This document shows, in pieces, positions 15,633 to 23,500 of a stretch of DNA of 44,211 nucleotides. The position numbers were made by a program, and so were the translations under genes. Under the pieces are notes generated by a model. That model was not told the DNA's origin. It worked only from the letters and a program-made list of their open reading frames with translations, and ran no database searches. Source of the stretch: Desulfarculaceae bacterium (GTDB lineage Bacteria > Desulfobacterota > Desulfarculia > Desulfarculales > Desulfarculaceae); assembly GCA_027067385.1 (NCBI GenBank), contig JAMOVV010000076.1, positions 1-44,211 of the forward strand. Direction: 5' to 3'. Within the stretch, counting starts at the first letter, position 1. Each line of letters begins with the position of its first letter.

Positions 15633-17540
15633 CTAGGCGCTGGCGCGCTGCTCCAACGACTCCGGCGGGCCGGGGTGGGCCAGCCGCCCGGGCGCCGCGG
15701 CCTGGTCCAGGGCGGCCAGTGTTTGGCCAAAGGGCCGGCTGCGGTGAATCACCGCCCGCGGCGCGGTCGCCGGGGTCGCCGCGGCCCGGGGACTCACCGC
15801 CTGGGTCGCGGCCGCCGGGTCGATCACCTGGTAGTAAAACTCCTCCAGGGCCGGCACCTGGCTTTCGTGGGTGAAGACCTGTTGGCCAAAGTCGATCTCG
15901 GCGGCCATTTGCCGCAGGCGATCCAGGTTGGCCAGGATATCCTCGGCGCTCTCAAAGGTCATGCCCACCGGGTTGGCGGCAAAGTACTCCACGTAGGATT
16001 TGAGCGGCGAGGCCAACACCGGCAGGCCGGCGGCCAGGTATTCGAAGAGCTTGTTGGCGATGGTGGTGTCCAGGAAGCGCCGGTTGCCCAGCTCCAGGTT
16101 GAAGGGAATAATGCCAAAGTCGAAACGGGTCATCTCTTCCATGATCCGGCTCGGCGAGAGCGGCTGGTTGTAGAAGATGTTTTCCGTTGACTCAAACACA
16201 GCGGCCACCTGCTGGTTGTAGGAGGCGGGATAGATATGCACCCGCACCCCGGCGGCGGCCAACTCATTGAATAGCCGGGTGAAATCACGGTGCCCCCCCA
16301 GGCCGACACCCCCTTCGTAAACGATGTGCACCGCCCCGTCGGACCCCGAGTCCTTGGGCAGGCGGCGCTGGGGCAGGTCACCGGCCGACACGTAGTTGTA
16401 GTGTACGTGGCAGGGGCCCCGCACCCCGTAGAGCTCCCGGGCCTCGGCCAACTGGTAGGGCGTGGTGTACACCCGGCCGGCCGCGCCGCGGTTGGCCACC
16501 CCCTCGAAAAAGGCCAGGCTGGCCTCACCGTCGGCCCGCAGGGAGATGAGGTCGTGGGTGTCGTGCACCACCGGGGCCTGGCCGGCCAGGGCGGCCACGG
16601 TGAGCACGTCCGGCTCGTTGTGGCAGTGGACCAGGTCGTAGTCCGCGCTGAGGTCCCAGAGGTGGCGGTGGTCCCGGAGCTGGACGCACTGGTGGTACAC
16701 CTCGTCGCTGAGCCCCGGGTACATCTGGCTAAGCCTGGCCTGGGTATAGGCCAGGCTCACCCGGTGGCCGCGCCGGCCCAGGGCGGCGGCCAGCTTGTAG
16801 TTGCGGATGCAGGGGGCCTCCTGCACAAAGAGGATGTTCAGGGGACGCGCGGTGGGCTCCAGGGGAGCCGGCCGCGGCACCGGCTGGGCATCGGCCGGGG
16901 CGGGCGGGTCGGCCGCTTGCGCCGGTTGCGGCGGGGCCAACACCTCCGGCGGCGGAGTGAGCACGTCCTCCGGGGTGAGGTCCCGCGGGAGGATGGGGTT
17001 GTCGGTGGCCAGTTGGCGGCACTGGCTCAGGGCCTCCTGGTACTTCCAGCGCTCCTCGGCCGGCGCGGCGTCCAGGGCCCGCTCCAGGTAGGCGGCCGCC
17101 AGGTGCCAGCCGGCGTCCATCATGTAGAGCTTGCCGAGATTGGCTAGATACAGCGGATTGTCCGGGGCCAGGTCCACCGCCCGCTTCATCACCCGCAGGG
17201 CCTCCTGGCGGCGTCCGGCCATGGTCAGGGCGGTGCCCAGGCCGTTGAGCGCCGAGATATCCTCGGGATGTTCTTGGACCAGCCGGCCATAGGCCTCGGC
17301 GGCCGGGTTGTAGTCGCGCCGGATCATGTGCAGCCGGCCCAAGGCCCGCCAGGCCTCGGCGTCGTCCGGGTTTTTTGCCAGCACACGCTTAAGGAGATCG
17401 ATGGCCTCGGCCCCGCGGCCCTTGGCGGCAAGTTCTTCCACCTGGGTAATTATGTTGGTCTCCGGCCGGGGGAGCGCCGTGGTCTTGGCGCGCGTCCGGG
17501 AGCGGCCGTTTTTCTTTTTGCGCTTCTTTTTTTTGGCCAT
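15633..17540 (-). CDS. TPR-repeat glycosyltransferase (GT-B type), flagellin-linked
   Basis: 635 residues from MAKKKKRKKKNGR; AAGGAG lies 4 nt before the ATG and the longer track start is rejected. Order: a Lys/Arg-rich tail (2-20) encoded partly by an A8 run, about four TPR-like repeats (35-170), a Pro/Ala-rich linker (~195-245), then a GT4-like domain from LNILFVQEAPCIRNYKLA with DLVHCHNEPDVLTV, an EGGVGLGGHRDF strand and the donor-side region IANKLFEYLAAGLPVLAS. A Pro/Ala tail closes it. TPR-glycosyltransferase fusions commonly modify proteins, and the gene directly follows the flagellin terminator, so it may be the enzyme that glycosylates flagellin. A role in glycan chain assembly is the alternative. 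Confidence 0.75.
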   Translation of the reverse strand: MAKKKKRKKKNGRSRTRAKTTALPRPETNIITQVEELAAKGRGAEAIDLLKRVLAKNPDDAEAWRALGRLHMIRRDYNPAAEAYGRLVQEHPEDISALNGLGTALTMAGRRQEALRVMKRAVDLAPDNPLYLANLGKLYMMDAGWHLAAAYLERALDAAPAEERWKYQEALSQCRQLATDNPILPRDLTPEDVLTPPPEVLAPPQPAQAADPPAPADAQPVPRPAPLEPTARPLNILFVQEAPCIRNYKLAAALGRRGHRVSLAYTQARLSQMYPGLSDEVYHQCVQLRDHRHLWDLSADYDLVHCHNEPDVLTVAALAGQAPVVHDTHDLISLRADGEASLAFFEGVANRGAAGRVYTTPYQLAEARELYGVRGPCHVHYNYVSAGDLPQRRLPKDSGSDGAVHIVYEGGVGLGGHRDFTRLFNELAAAGVRVHIYPASYNQQVAAVFESTENIFYNQPLSPSRIMEEMTRFDFGIIPFNLELGNRRFLDTTIANKLFEYLAAGLPVLASPLKSYVEYFAANPVGMTFESAEDILANLDRLRQMAAEIDFGQQVFTHESQVPALEEFYYQVIDPAAATQAVSPRAAATPATAPRAVIHRSRPFGQTLAALDQAAAPGRLAHPGPPESLEQRASA

Positions 17541-17679
17541 GGGGCTCCTTTCACCTGCAATTCCAACCACCTGAACCAGCCCCCCCACGAGGGACCCGCC
17601 AGGACCGGACGGCGGCGCGCTCGGGCTACCGAGTCGCCGGCCAGTTATGGAGCAAGATACATGCCAGGGCCGCGGGGCC

Positions 17680-17711
17680 AAAAGGAAGCCCCGGCCCATG
17701 CGGGCCGGGGC
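17680..17711 (-). terminator. Intrinsic terminator of flagellin gene 1
   Basis: Perfect 10-bp stem GCCCCGGCCC / GGGCCGGGGC with a 4-nt loop, followed on the minus strand by TTCCTTTT. It is about 55 nt after the flagellin stop and separates it from the TPR-glycosyltransferase gene. Confidence 0.8.
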
Positions 17712-17766
17712 GGTTGTGGTGGTGCAAGGGCGGGGCCCGGGAGGGCCGCCGCCCTAGTGGTTGAGG

Positions 17767-19437
17767 TTAACCGCCAAGCAGGCTCAGGGCCAGGCTGGGC
17801 AGGCTGTTGGCCTGGGCCAGCATGGACACGGCCGCCTGGGCCAAGATGTTGTTGCGGGTGAACTCGGTCATCTCCAGAGCCACGTCCACGTCGCTGATAC
17901 GACTCTCGGAGGCCTGCAGGTTCTCGGCCTGGATGCTGAGGTTGGTAATGGTGTTTTCCAGGCGGTTCTGCAAGGCGCCGAGAGCGGCACGGGCCTTGTC
18001 CTTGGTGGTGATGGCGCTGTCGATGGCTCCCAAGGCCAACTGGGCGGCCGACTGGGTGTTGATGCGCTGACCGTCCCAAGTGGCGGTCACCGTGGTCCAG
18101 TCGTCGGACGCGTCGGAACCGGAGAACTGCGAGATCACCGCGGAGCCGGCGGAGTTGGTGACCGCGCCGCTGCCCCAAGGCGCGCTGGGCGAACCGGCGT
18201 TGCCGTCCAGGACGGTGCCGCCGCTGGTGGTGGCGGTGAAGACCCGCAGGCGATAGCCGGTCTCGCCGTCGATGCGCAGTTCCCACTCACCGGAGCCGGT
18301 GCTCGTCTCGACCGCCGAGGCGTCGAGCACGCCCACCGCGCCGTTGGCAAAGGCGGTCTCGGTGAACAGGCTGGCGCTGCTGTGAGCCAGGGTGGCGCTG
18401 TTGCCGGCCACGCCGCCGGTGTAAGACGAGAGCTCCAGGGTGTCGGTGCCGCTGACCGCGCCGTAGAAGCCGGTGGAGGCGGCGTTGTTGTTGAGGAAGG
18501 CCGCCACCGAGTTGAGGATGGTGGTCATGGCCTGGCCACTGCCGCCGATACCGATGATCGAGGTGGTGGCGCCCACCGAGAAGCTGTTGGCCGTGGCGGT
18601 GGTGAACTGGAAGACCTCGCTGCCGATGGTGAAGGTAGCGCCGGTGGCGTTGGCCGAGGTGAAGGCCACGTCGAACTGCAGGGTGCCGTTGGCGTGACGG
18701 CCGGCGTCGATCTCGCTCACCAGGCTGTCGATGCTGTCACCGCTGTTGACGTCCACGAAGCCGTAGAAGGACCAGGTGCTGCCCTGGTCGGAGCTGACCT
18801 CGATGCCGAAGTAGCCGGTGGCGCCCAGGTCGACCGAGGAGGAGGTGGCGTCCAAGTTCACGGATTGCCAGTAGTTTTCACCCTCGCCCACCCGCAGGCC
18901 ATCAGAGGTGCTGGCACGCAGGTCGCCGATGGTCATGAAGTAGTAGTCCTCGGCTGCGTCGTTGCCGGTGCCGAAGTGAATCTTCAGACCGCTGCCGTCG
19001 TGGGCGTTGAGCAGGCTGCCGTCGAGCAGCTTGACGCCGTTAAAGTCGGTGGCGTTGGCGATACGGTCGATCTCCGCCGCCATGGCCTGGTACTCCGAGT
19101 TCATGATCTCGCGCTGGGCCGTGGTGTAGGTGCCGGTGGCCGCCTGTTCGGCCAGCTCCTTCATACGGATCAGCTTCTCGTCGATGACGCTCATGGCGCC
19201 CTCAGCCGTCTGGATCATGCTCACCGCGTCGGCCGCGTTGCGTACGCCCTGGTTAAGCACCGCAATGTCGGCTCGCATCTGCTCGCGAATGGCCAGACCG
19301 GCGGCGTCGTCGGCGGCCGAGTTGACGCGCAGGCCCGATGACAAACGCTGCACCGACTTGGACAACCGCCCATAAATCTGGGTCAGGTTCCTGGCCGCGT
19401 TCATGGCCATCATGTTGTGGTTGACAATAAGGCTCAT
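17767..19437 (-). CDS. fliC: Flagellin (copy 1)
   Basis: 556 residues; ATG follows AAGGAGGGG. The D0/D1 N-terminus (MSLIVNHNMMAMNAARNL; LSSGLRVNSAADDAAGLAI) and C-terminus (SRISDVDVALEMTEFTRNNI ... LSLLGG) are canonical for the flagellar filament subunit, which is exported by the flagellar type III system. The middle (about 175-460) is the variable, surface-exposed D2/D3 region, rich in Ser/Thr and thus in possible O-glycosylation sites. It is a close paralogue of the neighbouring flagellin; N- and C-terminal ends are nearly identical. No Cys is seen. A FliA-like promoter lies about 140 nt upstream and a strong terminator follows. Confidence 0.97.
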   Translation of the reverse strand: MSLIVNHNMMAMNAARNLTQIYGRLSKSVQRLSSGLRVNSAADDAAGLAIREQMRADIAVLNQGVRNAADAVSMIQTAEGAMSVIDEKLIRMKELAEQAATGTYTTAQREIMNSEYQAMAAEIDRIANATDFNGVKLLDGSLLNAHDGSGLKIHFGTGNDAAEDYYFMTIGDLRASTSDGLRVGEGENYWQSVNLDATSSSVDLGATGYFGIEVSSDQGSTWSFYGFVDVNSGDSIDSLVSEIDAGRHANGTLQFDVAFTSANATGATFTIGSEVFQFTTATANSFSVGATTSIIGIGGSGQAMTTILNSVAAFLNNNAASTGFYGAVSGTDTLELSSYTGGVAGNSATLAHSSASLFTETAFANGAVGVLDASAVETSTGSGEWELRIDGETGYRLRVFTATTSGGTVLDGNAGSPSAPWGSGAVTNSAGSAVISQFSGSDASDDWTTVTATWDGQRINTQSAAQLALGAIDSAITTKDKARAALGALQNRLENTITNLSIQAENLQASESRISDVDVALEMTEFTRNNILAQAAVSMLAQANSLPSLALSLLGG

Positions 19438-19578
19438 CTTGTCCCCTCCTTGGTTGCCTCGCGCCTGTTCCCTCGGGCGCCGGCCGATGAAAAGATAGGT
19501 TTGGGTTGTAGGTTTGTGGGTTCCCTGAGCTCCTGCCTAAACATGAGGGTCGTCACCCTCAAGGAGCGCTCAATTACT

Positions 19579-19605
19579 TGATCGGCGCGCCCCGGCGCTT
19601 TCTTA
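19579..19605 (-). promoter_or_regulatory. fliCp1: FliA (sigma-28) type promoter of flagellin copy 1
   Basis: Minus strand TAAG-N15-GCCGATCA, against the consensus TAAA-N15-GCCGATAA; two mismatches with exact spacing. Predicted start near 19570, about 130 nt before the ATG. Confidence 0.65.
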
Positions 19606-19617
19606 AATGCCGCCGGC

Positions 19618-19646
19618 AAAAAAAACGGGCGGTGGCAAACCGCCCG
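19618..19646 (-). terminator. Second terminator after flagellin copy 2
   Basis: CGGGCGGT / ACCGCCCG, 8-bp perfect stem, 5-nt loop, followed on the minus strand by eight T. It lies just upstream of the FliA-like promoter of copy 1, insulating the two flagellin units. Confidence 0.85.
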
Positions 19647-19670
19647 GGGCGCCTCGGGCCGGGCGCCGCT

Positions 19671-19705
19671 AAAAAAAGTAGAGGCCCCCGCCGCCGGCGG
19701 GAGCC
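19671..19705 (-). terminator. First terminator after flagellin copy 2
   Basis: A GC-rich stem (GGCTCCCGCC pairing with GGCGGGGGCC, one mismatch, 3-nt loop) followed on the minus strand by TCTACTTTTTTT. It is about 35 nt past the flagellin stop codon. Confidence 0.75.
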
Positions 19706-19738
19706 CCTGTTTGGGGTTTTGGCCTAGGAGCCGCTTGC

Positions 19739-21403
19739 CTAGCCGCCCAGGAGTGAGAGGGCCAGGGAAGGTAGGCTGTTGGCCTGGGCCAGCATGGCCA
19801 CGGCGGCCTGGGCCATTATGTTGTTGCGGGTGAACTCGGTCATCTCCAGGGCCACGTCTACGTCGCTGATGCGACTTTCGGCCGCCTGGAGGTTTTCCGC
19901 TTGGATTCGCTGGTTGGTTATGGTGTTTTCCAGCCGGTTGGCGAAGGCGCCCAGGTTGGCGCGGGCGATATCCTTGCGCACGATGGCGTCATCCACCGCG
20001 GCCAAGGCCAACTGGGCGGCCGACTGGGTATTGATGTTCTGGCCGTCCCAATCGGCGTTGACCTGGGTCCAGTCGTTGACGGCGTCGGAACCGCTGAAGG
20101 CGGCCAGCACCGCGCTGCCGGAGGAGTTGGTAACCGGCAGGCCCCAGGGCGAGGTGGGAGCGCCGCCGGTGGCGTCCAGGATGGCCCCGCCGGCGCTGCT
20201 TTGGCTAAATACCCGCACCATGTTGTCGCCGTAGGCGCTGATGCGCAGTTCCCACTCACCGTTGAGGTTGGTCTCGGCCTCGGCGCTCACCACCCCGGCG
20301 CCGCCGTTGGCAAAGGCGGTCTCGGTGAACAGGCTGGCGCTGCTGTGGGCCAGGGTGGAGGTGTTGGCCGCGCTGCCGCCCTCGTAGGCCATGAGGTTGA
20401 GGGTGTCGCCGCCGCTGACCGCGGCGTAGAAGCCGGTGGAGACGGCGTTGTTGTTAAAGAAGGCCGCCACCGAGTTGAGGATGGTGGTCATGGACTGGCC
20501 GGCGCCGCCGATGCCGATGAGCGACGTGGTGGCGCCCACCGTGAAGGTATTGGTGGAGCTGGCGCTGGTGAACTGGAAAACCTCGCTGCCGATGGTAAAG
20601 GTCGCGCCGTTGGCGTTGGCCGAAGTAAAGGCCACGTCGAACTGCAGGGCGCCGGTGGCGTGACGTCCCGCGTCGATCTCGCTGGCTATCTGGTCGATAC
20701 TGTCGCCGCTGTTGACGTCGACGTAACCATAGATATCCCAGGTCTGGCCGCCGTCGGTGGAAAACTCGATGCCGAAGTAGCCGGTGGCCCCCAGGTCGGC
20801 CTCGCCGCTGGTGGCGTCGAGGTTCTGGCTCTGCCAGTAGTTCTCGCCGGCCCCGATGCGCAGCCCGGTGGCGGTGGAGGCCCGCATGTCGCTCATCTGC
20901 ACGAAGTAGTAGTCCTCGGCCCGGTCGTTACCGGTGCCGAAGTGAATCTTCATGCCGTTGCCGCCATGCATGTAGTTGAAACTGCCGTCGAGCAGCTTCA
21001 CCCCGTTGAAGTCGGTGGCGTTGGCGATACGGTCGATCTCCGCCGCCATGGCCTGGTACTCCGAGTTCATGATCTCGCGCTGGGCCGTGGTGTAGGTGCC
21101 GGTGGCCGCCTGTTCGGCCAGCTCCTTCATGCGGGTGAGCTTCTCGTCGATGACGCTCATGGCGCCCTCGGCGGTTTGAATCATGCTGATGCCGTCGGCC
21201 GCGTTGCGCACGCCTTGGTTGAGCACCGCGATATCAGCCCGCATGAGCTCCCGGATGGCCAGACCGGCGGCGTCGTCGGCGGCCGAGTTGACCCTCAGCC
21301 CCGAAGACAACCTCTGAACCGACTTGGACAACCGCCCATAAATCTGGGTCAGGTTCCTGGCCGCGTTCATGGCCATCATGTTGTGGTTGACAACTAGACT
21401 CAT
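19739..21403 (-). CDS. fliC: Flagellin (copy 2)
   Basis: 554 residues from MSLVVNHNMMAMN; AAGGAGGG precedes the ATG. The track's 683-aa form reads through the promoter and leader and is rejected. Canonical D0/D1 ends as in copy 1 (QRLSSGLRVNSAADDAAGLA; EMTEFTRNNIMAQAAVAM). The paralogues share long stretches in the middle too (GATFTIGSEVFQFT, SSASLFTETAFANG), with scattered substitutions and small indels in the presumed exposed region, consistent with duplication followed by drift. It has the perfect FliA promoter and double terminator, so it is probably the major or equally expressed filament subunit. Confidence 0.97.
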   Translation of the reverse strand: MSLVVNHNMMAMNAARNLTQIYGRLSKSVQRLSSGLRVNSAADDAAGLAIRELMRADIAVLNQGVRNAADGISMIQTAEGAMSVIDEKLTRMKELAEQAATGTYTTAQREIMNSEYQAMAAEIDRIANATDFNGVKLLDGSFNYMHGGNGMKIHFGTGNDRAEDYYFVQMSDMRASTATGLRIGAGENYWQSQNLDATSGEADLGATGYFGIEFSTDGGQTWDIYGYVDVNSGDSIDQIASEIDAGRHATGALQFDVAFTSANANGATFTIGSEVFQFTSASSTNTFTVGATTSLIGIGGAGQSMTTILNSVAAFFNNNAVSTGFYAAVSGGDTLNLMAYEGGSAANTSTLAHSSASLFTETAFANGGAGVVSAEAETNLNGEWELRISAYGDNMVRVFSQSSAGGAILDATGGAPTSPWGLPVTNSSGSAVLAAFSGSDAVNDWTQVNADWDGQNINTQSAAQLALAAVDDAIVRKDIARANLGAFANRLENTITNQRIQAENLQAAESRISDVDVALEMTEFTRNNIMAQAAVAMLAQANSLPSLALSLLGG

Positions 21404-21539
21404 TTTGTCCCTCCTTGGTCCTTGCGCGCCAACATCCATATTGGCGCCGGTACGGAAGTGCTGTCCTGGTGGTCTGAGGCGCTTCCCCTTTCTTGGCCCC
21501 GATAATGCCCGGTGCCAAAGCAGTGAGGTTTCAAGGTTC

Positions 21540-21566
21540 TTATCGGCACCCCGAAATTTGAGTTTA
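21540..21566 (-). promoter_or_regulatory. FliA (sigma-28) promoter of flagellin copy 2
   Basis: Minus strand TAAA-N15-GCCGATAA, a perfect match to the sigma-28 consensus with exact 15-nt spacing. Start predicted near 21531, about 128 nt before the ATG. Confidence 0.9.
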
Positions 21567-21611
21567 GGCTTTTTTGATATTTTTTTGGCCCGTCGCCCAA
21601 CGATCCTGTAT

Positions 21612-21640
21612 TTGACCTCCACCGGCCCGGCCGCTAGGAT
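21612..21640 (+). promoter_or_regulatory. Sigma-70-like promoter of the radical SAM gene
   Basis: TTGACC-N17-TAGGAT on the plus strand. Predicted start near 21647, giving a leader of about 147 nt to the ATG at 21794. Good -35, fair -10, ideal spacing. Confidence 0.5.
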
Positions 21641-21793
21641 ACCCTTGATCGTGGTGGTCGCGGCCGGCTGGGGCGCTGCCACCAAGCACCCGCCTCCGGG
21701 GCCGACCGGCGGCCGCCGGGGCGGGGCCGGCAAGCCTCCGACCAAAGTCACAAACCAGGAAACCCGCCGCGGCCCGGCCCGGGAAAACAATCC

Positions 21794-23428
21794 ATGAACG
21801 TGCTATTGGTCAACCCGCCCTTTCCCGAATCGTTCTGGAGCTTGTCCCAGGCGGCCCGGGCCCAGATGCGCCGCTGTTGCTTCCCGCCGTTGGGGCTCGT
21901 CACCATGGCCGCCCTGCTGCCCGGGCATTGGCGGCTTCGGCTGGTGGACCAGAACGCCCGGACCATCAAGGAAGCCGACTGGCGGTGGTCCGATCTGGTG
22001 CTCAGCGGGGGCATGGCGGCCCAGCGCGACGGCCTGGTGGACCTGGCCGCCCAGGCCCGCCGGCGCCAAGTGCCCATGGCCGCCGGCGGGCCTTCGGCCC
22101 ACTACTTTACCGGCCAGTTGCTGGACGCCGGCTGCACCTACGTGGTGCGCGGCGAAGGCGAGGCCGTGGTGCCGCGGCTGCTCCAGGCCCTGGACCAGGG
22201 CCACGGCGGCGGCCTCATCGAGTCTGCCCAGCGCCCCGACCTGGCCGAATCGCCCCTGCCCCGCTTCGACCTGCTGCGCCTGGGCGACTACACCACCATG
22301 AGCGTGCAGACCTCGCGCGGCTGCCCCCACCGCTGCGACTTCTGCGATGTGACCAACCTCTTCGGACGCCGCCAGCGCATCAAGCCGGCCCCACAGGTCA
22401 TAGGCGAGCTCGAGGCCCTGTTCAACCTGGGATGGCGGGGACCGGTCTTTATCTGCGACGACAACTTCACGGCCAACCGCTCCCGCACCCTGGAGCTGCT
22501 CCAGCTGCTCAATCAATGGATGATCGAGCGCGGCAAGCCCTTTTCCTACGGCACCCAGGCCTCGGTGGAGCTGGGCTCGGACCAGGAGCTCATCGACGAG
22601 ATGACCCAGGCCCAGTTCGTCAACGTGGTGGTGGGGGTGGAGACCCCGGACCCCGAGGTGCTGGCCGCCTGCAACAAGCGCCAAAACCTGCGGCACCCGG
22701 TGCTGGAGGCCCTGGTGAACCTGCGCGACAACGGCCTGAGCGTCATCGGCACCTTTATCATCGGCTTTGACGGTGAAAAGCCCGGGGCCGGCGGGCGGAT
22801 CGTGGATTTCGTGAACCGTACCTCGGTGCCCCTGGTGCAACTGGGGGTGCTCAACGCGCCCCTCGGCACCCCCCTGTACCAGCGCCTGGAAGACCAGGGC
22901 CGCATCATCCCCGAGACCAGGAGCAGCGACGCCTTTTACGGCGAGACCAACTTCATCCCCCAGCGACCCTACCAGGAGATCGCCGATGAATTCGTGGAGG
23001 CCTGGCGGCGGCTCTACGACCGCAAGGCCTTTATCGAGCGCTGCGAGGCCTTCTACCTGGCCATGCGCCCCACCCGCCAGGCCCTGGCCCTGAGCCAAGG
23101 CCGGCAGCCGCCGCCCGAGGTTATCCCGGCCAAGATGCCCCTATCGACCAAGGCGCGCAACCTGGTGAGCATCCTGCACTTCTTGTGGTGGTATACCGTA
23201 CGGACCAGGCCGGCGGCCCGCCGACGCCTGGTGAAGGCCATCTGGCGGATCAAGAAGCGCAACCCATCGCGCCTGACCAGCTTTGTCAACGCCTTGTTCA
23301 TGGCCGAAAGCATGTTCATGCACCGCCGGCGGCTGCTGCGGGCCGCCGCCCGCGGCGAGCTGAAAGGCCCCCGGCCCGACCAGGCGCCACAGCGCCACTC
23401 CCCCGGCCCGGCCACCCCCACCGGTTGA
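21794..23428 (+). CDS. B12-binding-domain radical SAM protein (DUF4070-like)
   Basis: 544 residues. The first ~150 residues (MNVLLVNPPFPESF ... VVRGEGEAVVP) form a cobalamin-binding-like Rossmann domain; the radical SAM Cys motif is TSRGCPHRCDFC (CxxxCxxC, about 175-186), followed by GVETPDPEVL and IIGFDGEK. The C-terminal ~200 residues resemble the DUF4070 extension of uncharacterised B12-radical SAM proteins. The canonical DxHxxG B12 base ligand is not obvious, so cobalamin may be bound base-off without His or not at all. Such enzymes methylate or rearrange unactivated carbons. It lies between the flagellin genes and a glycosyltransferase fusion, but no direct link to the filament is proven. 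Substrate unknown. Confidence 0.8.
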   Translation: MNVLLVNPPFPESFWSLSQAARAQMRRCCFPPLGLVTMAALLPGHWRLRLVDQNARTIKEADWRWSDLVLSGGMAAQRDGLVDLAAQARRRQVPMAAGGPSAHYFTGQLLDAGCTYVVRGEGEAVVPRLLQALDQGHGGGLIESAQRPDLAESPLPRFDLLRLGDYTTMSVQTSRGCPHRCDFCDVTNLFGRRQRIKPAPQVIGELEALFNLGWRGPVFICDDNFTANRSRTLELLQLLNQWMIERGKPFSYGTQASVELGSDQELIDEMTQAQFVNVVVGVETPDPEVLAACNKRQNLRHPVLEALVNLRDNGLSVIGTFIIGFDGEKPGAGGRIVDFVNRTSVPLVQLGVLNAPLGTPLYQRLEDQGRIIPETRSSDAFYGETNFIPQRPYQEIADEFVEAWRRLYDRKAFIERCEAFYLAMRPTRQALALSQGRQPPPEVIPAKMPLSTKARNLVSILHFLWWYTVRTRPAARRRLVKAIWRIKKRNPSRLTSFVNALFMAESMFMHRRRLLRAAARGELKGPRPDQAPQRHSPGPATPTG

Positions 23429-23454
23429 CGGGCGGCGGCGGCCGGGGCTACACT
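23425..23454 (+). promoter_or_regulatory. Sigma-70-like promoter before the GT2-TPR fusion gene
   Basis: TTGACG-N18-TACACT; the -35 element overlaps the radical SAM stop codon. Start near 23461, 40 nt before the ATG at 23501. Spacing is one longer than ideal. Confidence 0.4.
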
Positions 23455-23500
23455 CGATCATGACGGGCGAGCTAACCGCGCCCGCCCCCATGGAGCCGCT

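Larger units (their letters stand above)
19438..19738. other. Intergenic region between the two flagellin genes
   Basis: 301 nt holding, in minus-strand order, two terminators of flagellin copy 2, the FliA-like promoter of copy 1, a leader of about 130 nt and the ribosome site. The leader contains the inverted repeat GAGGGT-CGTC-ACCCTC (19555-19570), close to the predicted transcription start. I see no gene here; the 61-aa ORF in the track is spurious. Confidence 0.6.
21404..21793. other. Divergent intergenic region, flagellin copy 2 / radical SAM gene
   Basis: 390 nt with the FliA-type promoter for the minus-strand flagellin and a sigma-70-like promoter for the plus-strand radical SAM gene, arranged back-to-back and about 45 nt apart. 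The flagellin leader is about 130 nt and contains an inverted repeat CCAACAT-CCAT-ATTGGCGCCGG (imperfect). No gene seen. Confidence 0.6.

Noticed and set aside
17552-17575. Sigma-54-like motif before the TPR-glycosyltransferase
   Set aside because: GG and GC are 11 (or 8) nt apart rather than 10, so it fails the strict spacing rule.
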